Assembly (NCBI GenBank): GCA_037953745.1 | Contig: JBAKBP010000698.1 | Location: 124,001 to 188,000, forward strand | Origin: Lithodes maja | Lineage: Eukaryota; Arthropoda; Malacostraca; Decapoda; Lithodidae | Length of the DNA stretch: 64,000 nucleotides | Reading direction: 5' to 3' | Shown here: positions 1 through 10,771 of the stretch, piece by piece | How the letters are laid out: each line of letters starts with the position of its first letter | Position numbering within the stretch: position 1 is the first letter of the stretch | Notes under the pieces: generated by a model | Databases searched by the model: none | Told to the model about the DNA's origin: nothing | What the model saw: the letters and a program-made list of their open reading frames with translations, nothing else | Translations under genes and position numbers: made by a program

Positions 1-856
1 AGAGAGCACCCTTTCAATTAGAATAATTTGGCGCACAGACCTGGGAACGTCCCTAGGCTAGAGCAGGTGGCTCAGCCCGGGTATTCGAAGCCTATATCCT
101 TCCAGCTAGACCTCTGCCACCTGGCAGATTAACAGCTAGGGGTTTATTATCTCTGTATGCTTGTTATTGTGCCACAGTTTACCGTTTTTGTGAGCATTGC
201 GAGTCAGGCTGTGGCTTAGAGACTCTGTCCGAGCAGGCTTGCCTGACTAAGAGTGAGAAGCACACCTGTATGTGGTTATGTTGCGAGTTGCTGCCTTTAT
301 TTAATTATACCTATGCCATTATACACTGTATGTCCTATCACTAGTATTTATTCCTGCTTATGAGTTAAGAGTTCTCTAAATCCGTAACGTACTTTCTTTG
401 CTAAGCATCAGATCCTACAGTAGCCGCATGCAGTTTAGAAACCCGCATCTTGTCTACCTGTACGATGTTTTGAGGACTGTTTGCTTTCACCTTCTTTCAC
501 ACAGGGGTGATTAGTTGTATTAATTAACGTAACGTTAAATGTACTTTCTTCTAGTTTGTCATTAAATTGTTTCTGCAATTTAATTCAGTTATCTATCTTT
601 TCCTTTAAGCGTTAAGTCAACTTAATTGTGTGATCTTTTATATAGCCTGCTTGACTATCAGCAGTCTATAGTGCGTGCACCCTGGCACCGAGTCATAGGA
701 TACCTCGTTGTTCAGGCAGGACTCTTGACGGTTTAGGGTGGTTTGTTGCGTGGGTTTATAGATAAGGGTTGGATCTAGCGTTTTCCGTTGTTGTTTGTTG
801 CCGCATACCTAGTCCAATAGAAAGAGCCCAGTGTTTATATATCCCAGGACGTAACA
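1..856 (+). mobile_element. Diverged Gypsy-type LTR remnant, truncated by the window edge
   Basis: The stretch 640-856 matches the reverse complement of the first ~200 bases of the long LTRs at 17748 and 24117: shared blocks include the segment around 690-715 (tcataggatacctcgttgt), 768-782 (ggttggatctag) and 820-834, and it ends in the same terminal GTAACA. Position 1 (agagagcaccc) also resembles an inner LTR block. Similarity is patchy in 60-640, so this is an old or different subfamily member. Because the bases after 856 do not resemble the primer binding site beside the intact LTR, this is probably a 3' LTR or a solo LTR whose remainder lies outside the window. Confidence 0.7.
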
Positions 857-1354
857 TTATGCAGACAGTAGCCATCATACATTAGCCAACCTTATTTCAC
901 CAAGGCGATTTCGATTTGCTTCATATATTATTTGTGCGAAAGATTAGGAATGTCAACAAATCATGCTAAAATGTGAAGTTATGCACGACACAAATATATT
1001 GTTAACAGGATTATAAGCATAATGCAAAATAATTAGCCAAAATACAAGTTTCAGTCCATTTTCATAAATATAGATCGGGCACGATTTATGTAAAGTAATC
1101 GATAGGTGTGACCCATGGTAGAGCAAGGAAATAATCTGATTATTATCATACGATTGTGACACAATTTGTATAAGTGTACCCAACATGTCACGTTTAACAA
1201 ATAAGTAAAAAGGAAAACAAGCAACAACAGATCTACTGATCCTTACGAGGCTGCTTGTAAACATGATTGCAAAACAGCAGATACACATATAATGATATGG
1301 AGTAAAATAATTCCACATATAAGGCATTGTTTTTTTTCTTCAGTGTTAAGCCAC
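857..1354. other. Unassigned AT-rich interval
   Basis: I see no gene, RNA or clear repeat here. The 124-aa minus-strand open frame at 953-1327 has no recognisable motif and lies in AT-rich DNA, so I treat it as chance. Confidence 0.5.
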
Positions 1355-1358
1355 TTTA

Positions 1359-3581
1359 GCCACTTTCACACATTCACGATGTTGGTCCCGATGTACCCCG
1401 AGGTACACAAATTGGTACATCGGCAGAGACAGTGACAGGATGTACGCGTTTGACGACGAAGCCTCGACGGTGACACGTCGTAGCCACGCCGGGCCAGATG
1501 GTACCACGGTTGCAACACGACGGCGCCACGTCAATGCTGTAACGGTCAAAATTCCGGTCAAAACCGTACCCCTACGTGGCACGTGGGGAACACACTAGGG
1601 GCGATGGACTTATGATGGTGACACGTGGCCGACCCGACGAGGACGACGCCACAACGTCAGGCAGCCTGACAGATATCATCAATACATATGGTGTTAAAGG
1701 TATTACGTTCAACGGTCAAGTTTAAGGTAAGATAAGGTCGAATTATTTCTTTGTAAGGTATAGGCGTATGATGTTTGTTTTTATATAAAATCAAGTTTTT
1801 GTCGTAGAGAGCTGGTTCTTCGTAAATAACAATCTGTATTCATTGCCGGTATACGAAATTAATATCTAAAATCTGTATCGAACGTTAAATTATATGAAAA
1901 TAGACCATGAAGTGAAGCGAAAATATTTACCAGTGGGTGACAGCGGCGACGGACAAAAAATATTCAGGAAAAATTAAAGTTTTGATCGTACATAGGCCAT
2001 ATATGTACCATTAGAAAGCTAATGAAAAATCCAATATATCACTTGCTTACAGAATATTCATTGTCCCATATTTTATCGGTGAAAATGAGGAGGGAAAGTA
2101 TGGGCGGACTGAACAGTAACCTTCACCTACGGTGAAATTCCACATATTATTTTAATTTATTTTGTTGTTGAAATCTTATATAATAACCTTTCCTCTTGCC
2201 GTTCATATTTGTTTTTAAAATAACAACAAACAATTATTATGGGTGAAAACCAACTGAGATGGAGAGGGAAAGTACGGACGGACTGAACAGTAACCTTCAC
2301 CTACGGTGAAATTCCACTTATTATTTTTATGTATGGTTTTGTTGAAATCTATATACTAACCTTTCCTCTTGCCGTTCATAAAAAATGTAATTAAACAAAT
2401 AATTATTATGGGTGAAAACCAATTGAGAGCGAATATTTTGGTGCGGCTGGGATTCTATAAAAACAAAAAACTATCGTTATAGATTTATTTCTATAAACTC
2501 CAATATTGATGATAGCATATTCTAAACACCGCCATCATGTTCAGCGGAAAAAATTGTTGTGATTTATTATGCAAATAAAAATAACGATAAAAAAACGATA
2601 TACCGGTACCGGTATATCTCATATAGTATATAATATAACAGTGCGTTTAATCTCCACAGGTAGGCTACACTTCGTGATGAATCATATTTTCTCTAATTGT
2701 GGAAGGTAAAATGTATTGATATAAACCTATCTTGTGCAAAAGGATCGATATAAACCTAGCTTGTGTAAGGATGGAATCGTCGAAAACACAGGAACAATCT
2801 CCTCTATCTAAACCCATCCACCCACACAAACACTACCTTGTGTTAAATTAATCAATAAAACTTAGTATTTCCTTTGGCTTTTACTATTATAAACACTACT
2901 GTATTAGGTAAAATGAAATTCAATTCCATAGAGCATAAGTATAATAAAATTTATTGCATACCGTGTATCAGTGGCGGTCGATATAGCCACACAAGAACAA
3001 TAACACACACACTCACTCGACAATTAACACACACGTGTTTCGGTAATCATACCGGTACACTGATTTTCCATTTGAACGTATTAACTCGTTTAATATAAGT
3101 TGATTATGGAATATTATATACGGTATAGGCATACCGTATACCATATCAGGTCTTTATTTATTCATCATGTGCGTATTTATAGTGTTGTCAGAATACTCCA
3201 CTAATCCGAAGCACTGTCGGTCCGCTGCCATTCGGATTACATGACTTTTACTGTAATATATTATAACTATTTATACCCCGACAACGCCACGTCGATGCCG
3301 ATGAAACCGGATGCAGACACGCGAGACCCACGCCATCGACACGTTGTACCCGACGTTACCCCCCCCCCCTCCCCCCATGGTACCACGCCAAAAGTACATC
3401 GTGCGAAATATTTGAACAAATCCAAACCTTTGGTGGCCAAGCCCGATTTGCCACGTCCCGCACCGCGGGTAACACGACGCTCCCCGACGACCCCGACACA
3501 CGTTGGGGATTGCACCACGTTGTGTCCCGATATTCAAATCGGGGTACATCGGGACCAACATCGTGAATGTGTGAAAGTGGC
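1359..3581. mobile_element. Non-autonomous TIR transposon, copy A of a tandem dimer
   Basis: The left end (GCCACTTTCACACATTCACG at 1359) is the reverse complement of the right end (about 3545-3581); the inverted repeat runs about 37 bases. Inside each end lies ~230-300 bp of GC-rich, CpG-rich sequence with many ACG/CGAC motifs, and between them ~1.6 kb of AT-rich DNA. Nothing resembling a transposase is present, so it would need one in trans. It is nearly identical to copy B apart from a ~170-bp internal duplication. The TTTA at 1355-1358 also follows copy B (5541-5544), a candidate target duplication for the whole dimer. The superfamily is not settled by the ends. Confidence 0.75.
2087..2430. 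repeat. Internal tandem duplication (~170 bp x 2) present only in copy A
   Basis: Two diverged units (about 2087-2260 and 2261-2430) both contain a block for gggaaagta..ggactgaacagtaacc, then 'ttgccgttcat', then 'attattatgggtgaaaacca'. Copy B has the block once (about 4257-4431). It is the main structural difference between the two copies. Confidence 0.8.
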
Positions 3582-3620
3582 TTTTCACACATTCACGATG
3601 TTGGTCCCGATGTACCCCGA
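3545..3620. repeat. Palindrome formed by two abutting TIRs
   Basis: The outgoing end of copy A (gtacatcgggaccaacatcg...) is mirrored by the incoming end of copy B (...cgatgttggtcccgatgtac) around a 5-base centre. On single-stranded DNA it would form a strong hairpin. Confidence 0.85.
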
Positions 3621-5540
3621 GGTACACAAATTGGTACATCGGCAGAGACAGTGACAGGATGTACGCGTTTGACGACGAAGCCTTGACGGTAACACGTCGT
3701 AGCCACGCCGGGCCAGATGGTACCACGGTTGCAACACGACGGCGCCACGTCAATGCTGTATCGGTCAAAATTCCGGTCAAAACCGTACCCCGACGTGGCA
3801 CGTGGGGAACACGACGAGGGGCGGACTTATGATGGTGACACGTGGCCGACCCGACGAGGACGACACCACAACTTCAGGCAGCCTGACAGATATCATCAAT
3901 ACATATGGTGTTAAAGGTATTACGGTCAAGTTTAAGGTAAGATAAGGTCGAATTATTTCTTTGTAAGGTATAGGCGTATGATTTTTTGTATATAAAATCA
4001 AGTTTTTGTCGTAGACAGCTGGTTCTTCAAATAACATCTAAAAACTGTATCGAACGTTAAATTATATGAAAATAGACCATGAAGTGAAGCGAAAATATTT
4101 ACCAGTGGGTGACAGCGGCGACGGACAAACAATATTCAGGAAAAATAAAAGTTTTGATCGTACATAGGCCATATATGTACCATTAGAAAGCTAATGAAAA
4201 ATCAAATATATCACTTGCTTACAGAATATTCATTGTCCCATATTTTATCGGTGAAAATGGGGAGGGAAAGTATGGGCGGACTGAACAGTAACCTTCACCT
4301 ACGGTGAAATTCCACATATTATTATTTTTATTTATTGTTTTGTTGAAATCTTAGTATATAACCTTTCCTCTTGCCGTTCATAAAAAAATGTAATTAAAAA
4401 AAATTATTATGGGTGAAAACCAATTGAGAGCGAATATTTTGGTGCGGCTGGGATTCTATAAAAACAAAAAACTATCGTTATAGATTTATTTCTATAAACT
4501 CCAATATTGATGATAGCATATTCTAAACACCGCCATCATGTTCAGCGGAAAATATTGTTGTGATTTATTATGCAAATAAAAATAACGATAAAAAAACGAT
4601 ATACCGGTACCGGTATATCTCATATAGTATATAATATAACAGTGCGTTTAATCTCCACAGGTAGGCTACACTTCGTGATGAATCATATTTTCTCTAATTG
4701 TGGAAGGTAAAATGTATCGATATAAACATAGCTTGTGTAAGGATGGAATCGTCGAAAACACAGGAACAATCTCCTCTATCTAAACCCACACAAACACTAC
4801 CTTGTGTTAAATTAATCAATAACACTTAGTATTTCCTTTGGCTTTTACTATTATAAACACTACTGTATTAGGTAAAATGAATTTCAATTTCATAGAGCAT
4901 AATTATAATAACATTTATTGCATACCGTGTATCAGTGGCGGTCGATATAGCCACACAAGAACAATAACACACGCACACTCGACAATTAACACACAAGTGT
5001 TTCGGTAATCATACCGGTACACTGATTTTTCATTTGAACTTATTAACTTGTTTGATATAAGTTGATTATGGAATATTATATATGATATATACGGTATATG
5101 CCTACCGTATACCATATCAGGTCTTTATTTATTCATCATGTGCGTATTTATAGTGTTGTCAGAATACTCCACTAATCCGAAGCACTGTCGGTCCGCTGCC
5201 ATTCGGATTACATGACTTTTACTGTAATATATTATAACTATTTATACCCCGACGCCGCCACGTCGATGCCGATGAAACCTGATGCAGACACGCCAGACCC
5301 ACGCCATCGACACGTTGTACCCGACGTTACCCGATGAAACCACGCCAAAAAGTCCATCGTGCGAAATTTTTGAACAAATCCAAACCTTTGGTGGCCAAGC
5401 CCGATTTGCCACGTCCTGCACCACCGCGGGTATCACGACGCTCCCCGACGACCCCGACACACGTTGGGGATTGCACCACGTTGTGTCGATATTCAAATCG
5501 GGGTACATCGGGACCAACAGCGTGAATGTGTGAAAGTGGC
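3582..5540. mobile_element. Non-autonomous TIR transposon, copy B of a tandem dimer
   Basis: Same orientation as copy A and near-identical throughout (for example 4433-4700 against 2425-2700). Its left TIR abuts the right TIR of copy A, giving a ~75-bp palindrome centred near 3581-3583 in which the first bases of B's TIR are shared or lost. It ends at 5540 and is followed by TTTA. The GC-rich ends create long overlapping open frames on both strands (3241-3801, 5242-5575); these cross the A/B junction, share no codon structure and are not genes. Confidence 0.75.
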
Positions 5541-5544
5541 TTTA

Positions 5545-7740
5545 GACACATTATATTTGCGTGACCCGCCATCAAATGTAGTCATATATGATAACTTGCA
5601 TCTACTATTGGCCTATACATAACCTGTTTAAAATCCATATTATCATTTGGTGTCACATAAGTCGTGGGGATAAGTATGCTATAATTAATGATATAGTATA
5701 GATTTTCGCCTACTCTTATGACTTCAGAAAGCTACCTTACATTTGTTATTTTTTAAAATGTACTATTTATTTAAACTAATACAGCATTGTCTTTTCTTTT
5801 ATATGCTGTGCAATCTCAGACAACTAATAACATATTCTCATGCAATTGACAACAGTGATAGTCATTGGTCGACCATCACTCTCTAACCTCGGAAACACAA
5901 ACTACGTCAACTAAGCATTACTCTTGGCATAATTGGTAATCACACACACACACACACTCAGAATATTGTGTGCCTCAATAAGCATTATCGAAGTTGATAT
6001 GCTTTTTATAGATAATTATTTTTGGTTGTAACATGGAACACTTAGCAAAGTCATTATTTAGCAACAGTACTAAATGTATGCTACGCAATTGAGATATATA
6101 TCATAAGCATATGTTGGGTGACACCTCATGTAATAGTGGGTGGACATAACAATAGCCATTATATACCTACCTATACGAACCCGTAGGCCATTTCGCCTTA
6201 ACCCTTTTCAAACTCCTCATTTGATCTCTTCCGACGTTTGACATTCCATTCTAATTGGCTTTGCCTAACCTACAGTCCGTTGCCCCATTAACCCTTTTCC
6301 AATTCCCTCATTTAATCTCTCCCAAGGATTTAACGCCCATTATTAGCCTCACCTGACCCTACCAGAACAGTTTTTATATGTATGCATGTTTGTTTGCATA
6401 CGTGAGCGTTTATGTATACGGGCATGTGCACACTTACTGCATGTTCTTATGTTCTTATATATGTATGTATATGTATGCGTATTTATGTGTGTACGTATGC
6501 GCGTATATTTATGTATGTTCTGTATATATACGAGTAAAATAAATGTGTACTGTATTATACACTGTAAATCACTTACTCTCATGTTTAATTTATGATAATT
6601 TATATTTTGCACTAGCATAATTATTGTATTAATTTCTTATTTTTAATGTAAAGTATATTATACTCACCCATTGTAAACTGAGCTTACCATTTTCATATCT
6701 GTACATCTCATGTTCATCCACTAATTGTAAAATGTGTATTTTCAGCTCATGAGGCTGCCATTCTTTAATAAACCGTTTATTATTATTATATGCGTTTGCG
6801 TATGTGTGTGCATGCCTGCTTGTTTGCATATGCTTGTGGCGTGTTATAGTGTAGTAATTATAGTTCAGAAATATATACATATAAATTATGTTGTAAGAAC
6901 AGAAATATATATTTATTTGAATATAGTATTTATTAAAGTTGCAAGTCAAATTACCACAGTAATCCTTTGTATTTTAATTAGTATAACTATAATAATAGTT
7001 TCCAATGCAAGTCACAAGGATATATTGGCTCCAGGCATACCAACAGTTTATATTCTGCACATTTTTCTAATCAAAACAACTTCACAAGAAGCACATCAAG
7101 CACCTGTTAGTTGTTAGCATTGCAAGATAACGCAGGTGGGTCAAAACACCATAAGGACAGTAAAGATGGAGGGTATATATTGATATCGTGACAATGTTGG
7201 CATGCCTGAACAGCTGTAAGTGTGGCTTTTTCAGAGGTGTTAGGGTGGCGAGGAATTGAGCCATACCATTTTCAACTTTCTGTCATGAGACAAAAGAGGT
7301 CAAAATAGCATTACACGTCTACAGTGAGGTAACGGAAGTTTTGATGATGCAGAGTATTTCAGTCCTTATCTAGCTGTGCAATAGATCGTTAATACAATCA
7401 ATCATAAAATACGGTTGCCAGCTTCATTTTAATTTTTGACATACCAATTTTCCTGGATGGCATATAATACATACCGTAGTCATTTTCTTTATTATATATA
7501 TAATAAAGATAATTATATATATTTATTATATATTCATAAACTAATTTACTTTCGGAATAGGATTATCTTGAGTTAATAGGCATAGACCAAATAAACAAAG
7601 GTTCATGGCCAGTAAATGTTTGTAAACTGCCTTGTAAAAAGTTAAATGATAGTAAAATACTGTATTTTTTTTTGTATTTTTTTTTTAAAGAGACAATGAA
7701 CGGAGGTAGGAAAAACACCGATAAAACAAAACGGTCCATG
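5545..7740. other. Unassigned AT-rich interval with short repeats
   Basis: No gene recognised. It contains a (CA)n tract at 5941-5959, a ~90-bp tandem duplication at 6198-6364, a purine/pyrimidine-alternating tg/ta-rich stretch at 6370-6530 that creates spurious open frames on both strands, and a short (TA)-rich run at about 7494-7535. Confidence 0.6.
6198..6364. repeat. Diverged ~90-bp tandem duplication
   Basis: Both units begin ttaacccttttc and contain ..ctcatttgatctc / ..ctcatttaatctc, followed by a t/c-rich block and 'gcct.acct'. Second unit starts at 6288. Confidence 0.6.
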
Positions 7741-7743
7741 TGC

Positions 7744-8549
7744 CTAAAGGCATCCTCCATTCATAAAATGTTTGTAACAACTGGATATAAACATTTGTAG
7801 ATTGTAAGTTTGTGGAAAGCAATTCGAGGGAAGTGAATTCCAAAGAGTAGTAGCTCTGGGGATAAATGAATTCTGATAAGCAGAAGTTCTGCATTGTGGA
7901 GGAGAAAGTGTAAATTCATGGGCGCTCTCAGCTGCCCTAGTTCTACAGGGAAAGATGTGGAGAGGCGGCACAATTGAAGCAAGTTCCTTGGAACAATTGC
8001 TGTGAAAATATCCGTACAATAATGCAAGGGATGCAACGCTTCTTCGTATGGATAAGGTAGGAAGGTCCTGTGTGATTGCAGGGTTATTGATTAATCTAAT
8101 AGCTTTATTTTGAATTTTGTCCAACTGCCTCAATGCAACAACTCCACTTCCACCCCACAGAGGTTAACAGTAATCCATCTGAGAACGCACATGACTTTTA
8201 TATATTACGGCCAACTGCTCGTCAGTGAAGAATTCTCGAACTCTGTACAGGAGTCCCAGTTTTTAGAGGCATTCTTAGCAATGCCTCTAACATAATGTGT
8301 CCAGCTCAAGTTAGTAGTTAATGTTACACCGAGAATGTCAATACTAGGGGAAGTGGGAATATTTACATCATTAACAAATATATGGGAGTCAGTGAGATTC
8401 TGTCGGTTAGAAAATTGAATGTACTTGGTTTTCTGTGCATTAAAGGAAACTAGATTATTTTGTCCCCATTCATTAATTCTAGAAAGGTCCTGGTTCAGAG
8501 AAATTGCAGTGTTTATTTTTGAATTAATTTTATAAGATCGGTAGATCAA
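7744..8549 (-). pseudogene. 5'-truncated, broken non-LTR retrotransposon reverse transcriptase (C-terminal half)
   Basis: Read on the minus strand, 8549-8230 encodes the end of an RT palm and thumb (LSRINEWGQNNLVSFNAQK, then a FLGV-like block 'DILGVTLTTNLSWTHYV'), and 8133-7744 encodes the conserved LINE tail (KIQNKAIRLIN, and 'ATTLWNSLP' before the end). The two halves are in different frames: a frameshift lies near 8255 and an in-frame stop near 8163. The catalytic box is absent because the copy is truncated near 8556. It is a dead fragment of a jockey/CR1-like LINE; I cannot fix the clade. Confidence 0.8.
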
Positions 8550-8559
8550 ATAAGATTAA

Positions 8560-9360
8560 TATGTAAATCGCCCATGATCAAATTGTACAAAAGGCTAATA
8601 CAATATTTTTGTTTGTTTTGTATAACCAACCTTTCCTACACAATAATACCCCCCCCCCCCCAACCCCGCAAATCTAACTACGCCATCTAGGAGACATAAT
8701 ATATGCAACAGATTCAGGGTGAGAGGAGTGAGCGATCTTACTAATATCAGAGCGAAAGACTCCCAGCGAAATTACCATAGGTGGCCCAGTCGGAAAGGTG
8801 ACCGACTGTACCTCTGTAACAGTCATCTCCGTTACCGGCAAAAGATCACGAACATCATTATTTTGAATTGAACCAATAGACTCGGTGAGTTGTATGATCA
8901 AATATATTCATAATTCCACTTATAGATATGCAACTTTTCAAACTGACAGCTCAGCGAGTCTGCTATTCCAAGTTGAGACCATATAGTATACACACAATAT
9001 TGGCATTTCACCATATCTAACGTCAGGGTGGGCATACTGGAATGCTTGGCAGTTGTACACCTACTGACAAATGTTCGTGAGCTCTTTGTTATTTTCTAGA
9101 AGCATTTATATCCATTTAGATTGATGTTCAGCAAGCGATTGAACCTTGCAGTTCCCACCAAGTGACAAGGGCCAAGACATAGCCCATCACCAGCAAATAC
9201 TTTTGTTGTTATAAATTATTCCATTACCTTAATATTAAAAATAATTTCACGATTACATGTACAAATAAACTAATATCATGTTTGTTAATGCAACATATTT
9301 GCATTGATTATAGAAAATTTAATTGAATATACTACAATAACCTATCACAATCATATATAC
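8560..9360. other. Unassigned interval
   Basis: Contains a poly-C run at 8649-8661. A 75-aa minus-strand frame at 8674-8901 reads like ordinary coding sequence in composition but has no motif, neighbour or splice context that I can name. Confidence 0.4.

Positions 9361-9363
<3 letters not shown>

Positions 9364-9407
<44 letters not shown>
9364..9407. repeat. (TA)n microsatellite at the 3' end of the minus-strand Penelope-like element
   Basis: About 22 TA dinucleotides. It directly abuts the 3' terminus of the minus-strand Penelope-like element, matching the (TA)n at the 3' end of the plus-strand copy (28242-28272). Confidence 0.9.
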
Positions 9408-9409
<2 letters not shown>

Positions 9410-9410
<1 letters not shown>

Positions 9411-9441
9411 AGTGATGAGTTTGTTCTTGGGGAACCTCAAG
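9410..9441 (-). repeat. Pseudo-LTR fragment: element 5' sequence repeated after its 3' end
   Basis: The minus-strand bases TTGAGGTTCCCCAAGAAC here recur at 17463-17480 at the 5' end of the plus-strand Penelope copy. Partial tandem copies of this kind are typical of Penelope-like elements. Confidence 0.8.
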
Positions 9442-9544
9442 TAACAGATGAAGAGGATACACAGGGTAGCAGCAAACAGCATGGTGCAGAATAAAAATTA
9501 TGACCAGGTTGGGGGGCCAGTACTTTATTTAGCAGTCAGACAAA

Positions 9545-9577
9545 CGTTTAGACACTCGCGTGTCATCTTCAGTGTTC
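9545..9577 (-). ncRNA. Decayed hammerhead ribozyme motif
   Basis: Minus strand: box CTGAAGA, a 5-bp stem GACAC/GTGTC with loop GCGA, then TAAAC where the intact plus-strand copy (28113-28146) has GAAAC. The essential G of the GAAA box is replaced, so this copy should not self-cleave. Confidence 0.6.
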
Positions 9578-9685
9578 TAGAAAACAATAATAAAACATAG
9601 CAAATATTTAAAAATAAAATCGCGAAAAGCGAGTATATTATAACTAAAAATGTAGCCTCAACATAGCTACACTGGGAAATATTTA

Positions 9686-9924
9686 ATCACAATGGATATG
9701 TAGAGGGGCTGCCGAAAGGCAGTTATTAAGGGGGAGTCTTTCTTTAAAAATATATAGAGACTCTAAAATCCTAAGGTTACCGGTATTACAGGAGTCAAGA
9801 ATGCTAAAATCTGTATAGCTTACAGCAAGGTTACAACCGTAGCAATGCTCTATCACGGCTGAATGAGGAGGGTTACTGATGGGGAGGCCGGTTCTACTGG
9901 ACTGACCCTTGTGCTCATCCATCC
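9686..9924 (-). pseudogene. Penelope-like GIY-YIG endonuclease, C-terminal fragment
   Basis: This is the distal part of the GIY-YIG domain and the protein C-terminus: it begins at MDEHKGQSSRTG, contains the Cys/His cluster HCYGC and the catalytic-type Glu in RILESLYIF, and stops at 9683. The proximal half (YKFTCPFCKNGYIGST) lies across the Harbinger insertion at about 15511-15600, so the domain was cut between its 'VR' and 'MDEH' residues. Compared with the plus-strand copy a few residues differ (V-IEH for V-REH, SYT for SYK). The fragment has no start of its own. Confidence 0.85.
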
Positions 9925-9927
9925 TTA

Positions 9928-9968
9928 TGCCCCTTTCACACATACAGGACTCGGGCGCCGAATGCAGC
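9928..9968 (+). repeat. Harbinger left terminal inverted repeat
   Basis: Exact reverse complement of 15467-15507 over 41 bases. Confidence 0.96.
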
Positions 9969-9984
9969 CTAATACAGCCGAGTA

Positions 9985-10460
9985 GCTACTCTGCTGCATG
10001 CGGCACCCAGTCGGCACCTAATCCTAACCATGCGGCTGTAGTCGTCTGTAGTCTGGTGAAGTCCTGGCAATGCGTGTCAAGTCGCGGCCCGCGAAGAAAA
10101 TGTTTGTCAGTTTTGAAATTTGGGCCAGACTTGAAATTTGTCTGGTGGATGCGGGGAGTAGTCTGCTCTAGTCGGCGCTAGTCGTACCAAGTCTTCTGTA
10201 TGCGGCTGTAGTCCTTGTGTATATCGGCTCGAATTGTGTTTCATGTGTAGCATAAAGACTACTGCCGCATACACCAGAGTACAGCCGCCAGACACGAGTA
10301 CAGCCGCTGAAGTCTGCTGAAGTCGTGTGCATAAATTTGCATATATTTGCATAAAATTATTAAAAATTATGCAAAAATATGAGTTATACGAGTACAACAG
10401 ACAATAGCGGAATTCATCCGCATGCAGCCGCATACAGCAGACTCCAACCACATTGACAGG
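9985..10460. promoter_or_regulatory. Left subterminal motif cluster
   Basis: Dense with short recurring words: GCGGCTGTAGTC (10031, 10202), TGGTGAAGTC, CTAGTCG, and reverse-strand GCCGCATAC / ACAGCCGC. The same words recur in the right subterminal region in the same direction, so they are not simply an extension of the TIR. Subterminal clusters of this kind bind the Myb-like protein or transposase in PIF/Harbinger elements; that role is inferred here. Confidence 0.6.
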
Positions 10461-10640
10461 AGTGCAGACGTATGACAACACCCGGAACCCAATGTGGCAG
10501 AAGAGTCGAGCCAACTTGACCAGACAAGTAACCGACAACAGAAAACTCCACCCGACAACACAAAAGTCGAACAGAAAACAGCCGCATCAAGCCAACAAGA
10601 AATACTAGACATTTTTCCCAACAGAACGGCAACACGGCCC

Positions 10641-10650
10641 CTATATATAG
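10641..10650 (+). promoter_or_regulatory. TATA-like box for the MADF/Myb-like gene
   Basis: ctatatatag lies about 120 bases upstream of the ATG at 10772, in otherwise GC-balanced sequence. Confidence 0.5.
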
Positions 10651-10771
10651 GCCCCAGGCAGCGCACTCCCCAACAGTCTTCAATGAGACCACCAACGACG
10701 CACACCTACCACCCTCTCCCTCGCCTCGCCTCTACCCTGACCTCTACGCTCACCTATACCGCCTTTACACC

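Noticed and set aside
3241..3801. Overlapping ORFs of up to 176 aa on both strands
   Set aside because: They lie in the GC-rich TIR-proximal parts of the TIR dimer and read through its palindromic junction; no motif, and both strands are open because of composition.
6349..7117. ORFs on both strands in tg/ta-rich DNA
   Set aside because: Alternating purine/pyrimidine sequence gives Tyr/Val/Cys/Met strings; not coding.
8674..8901. Possible host exon on the minus strand
   Set aside because: 75 codons with no domain, no convincing splice context and no neighbours.
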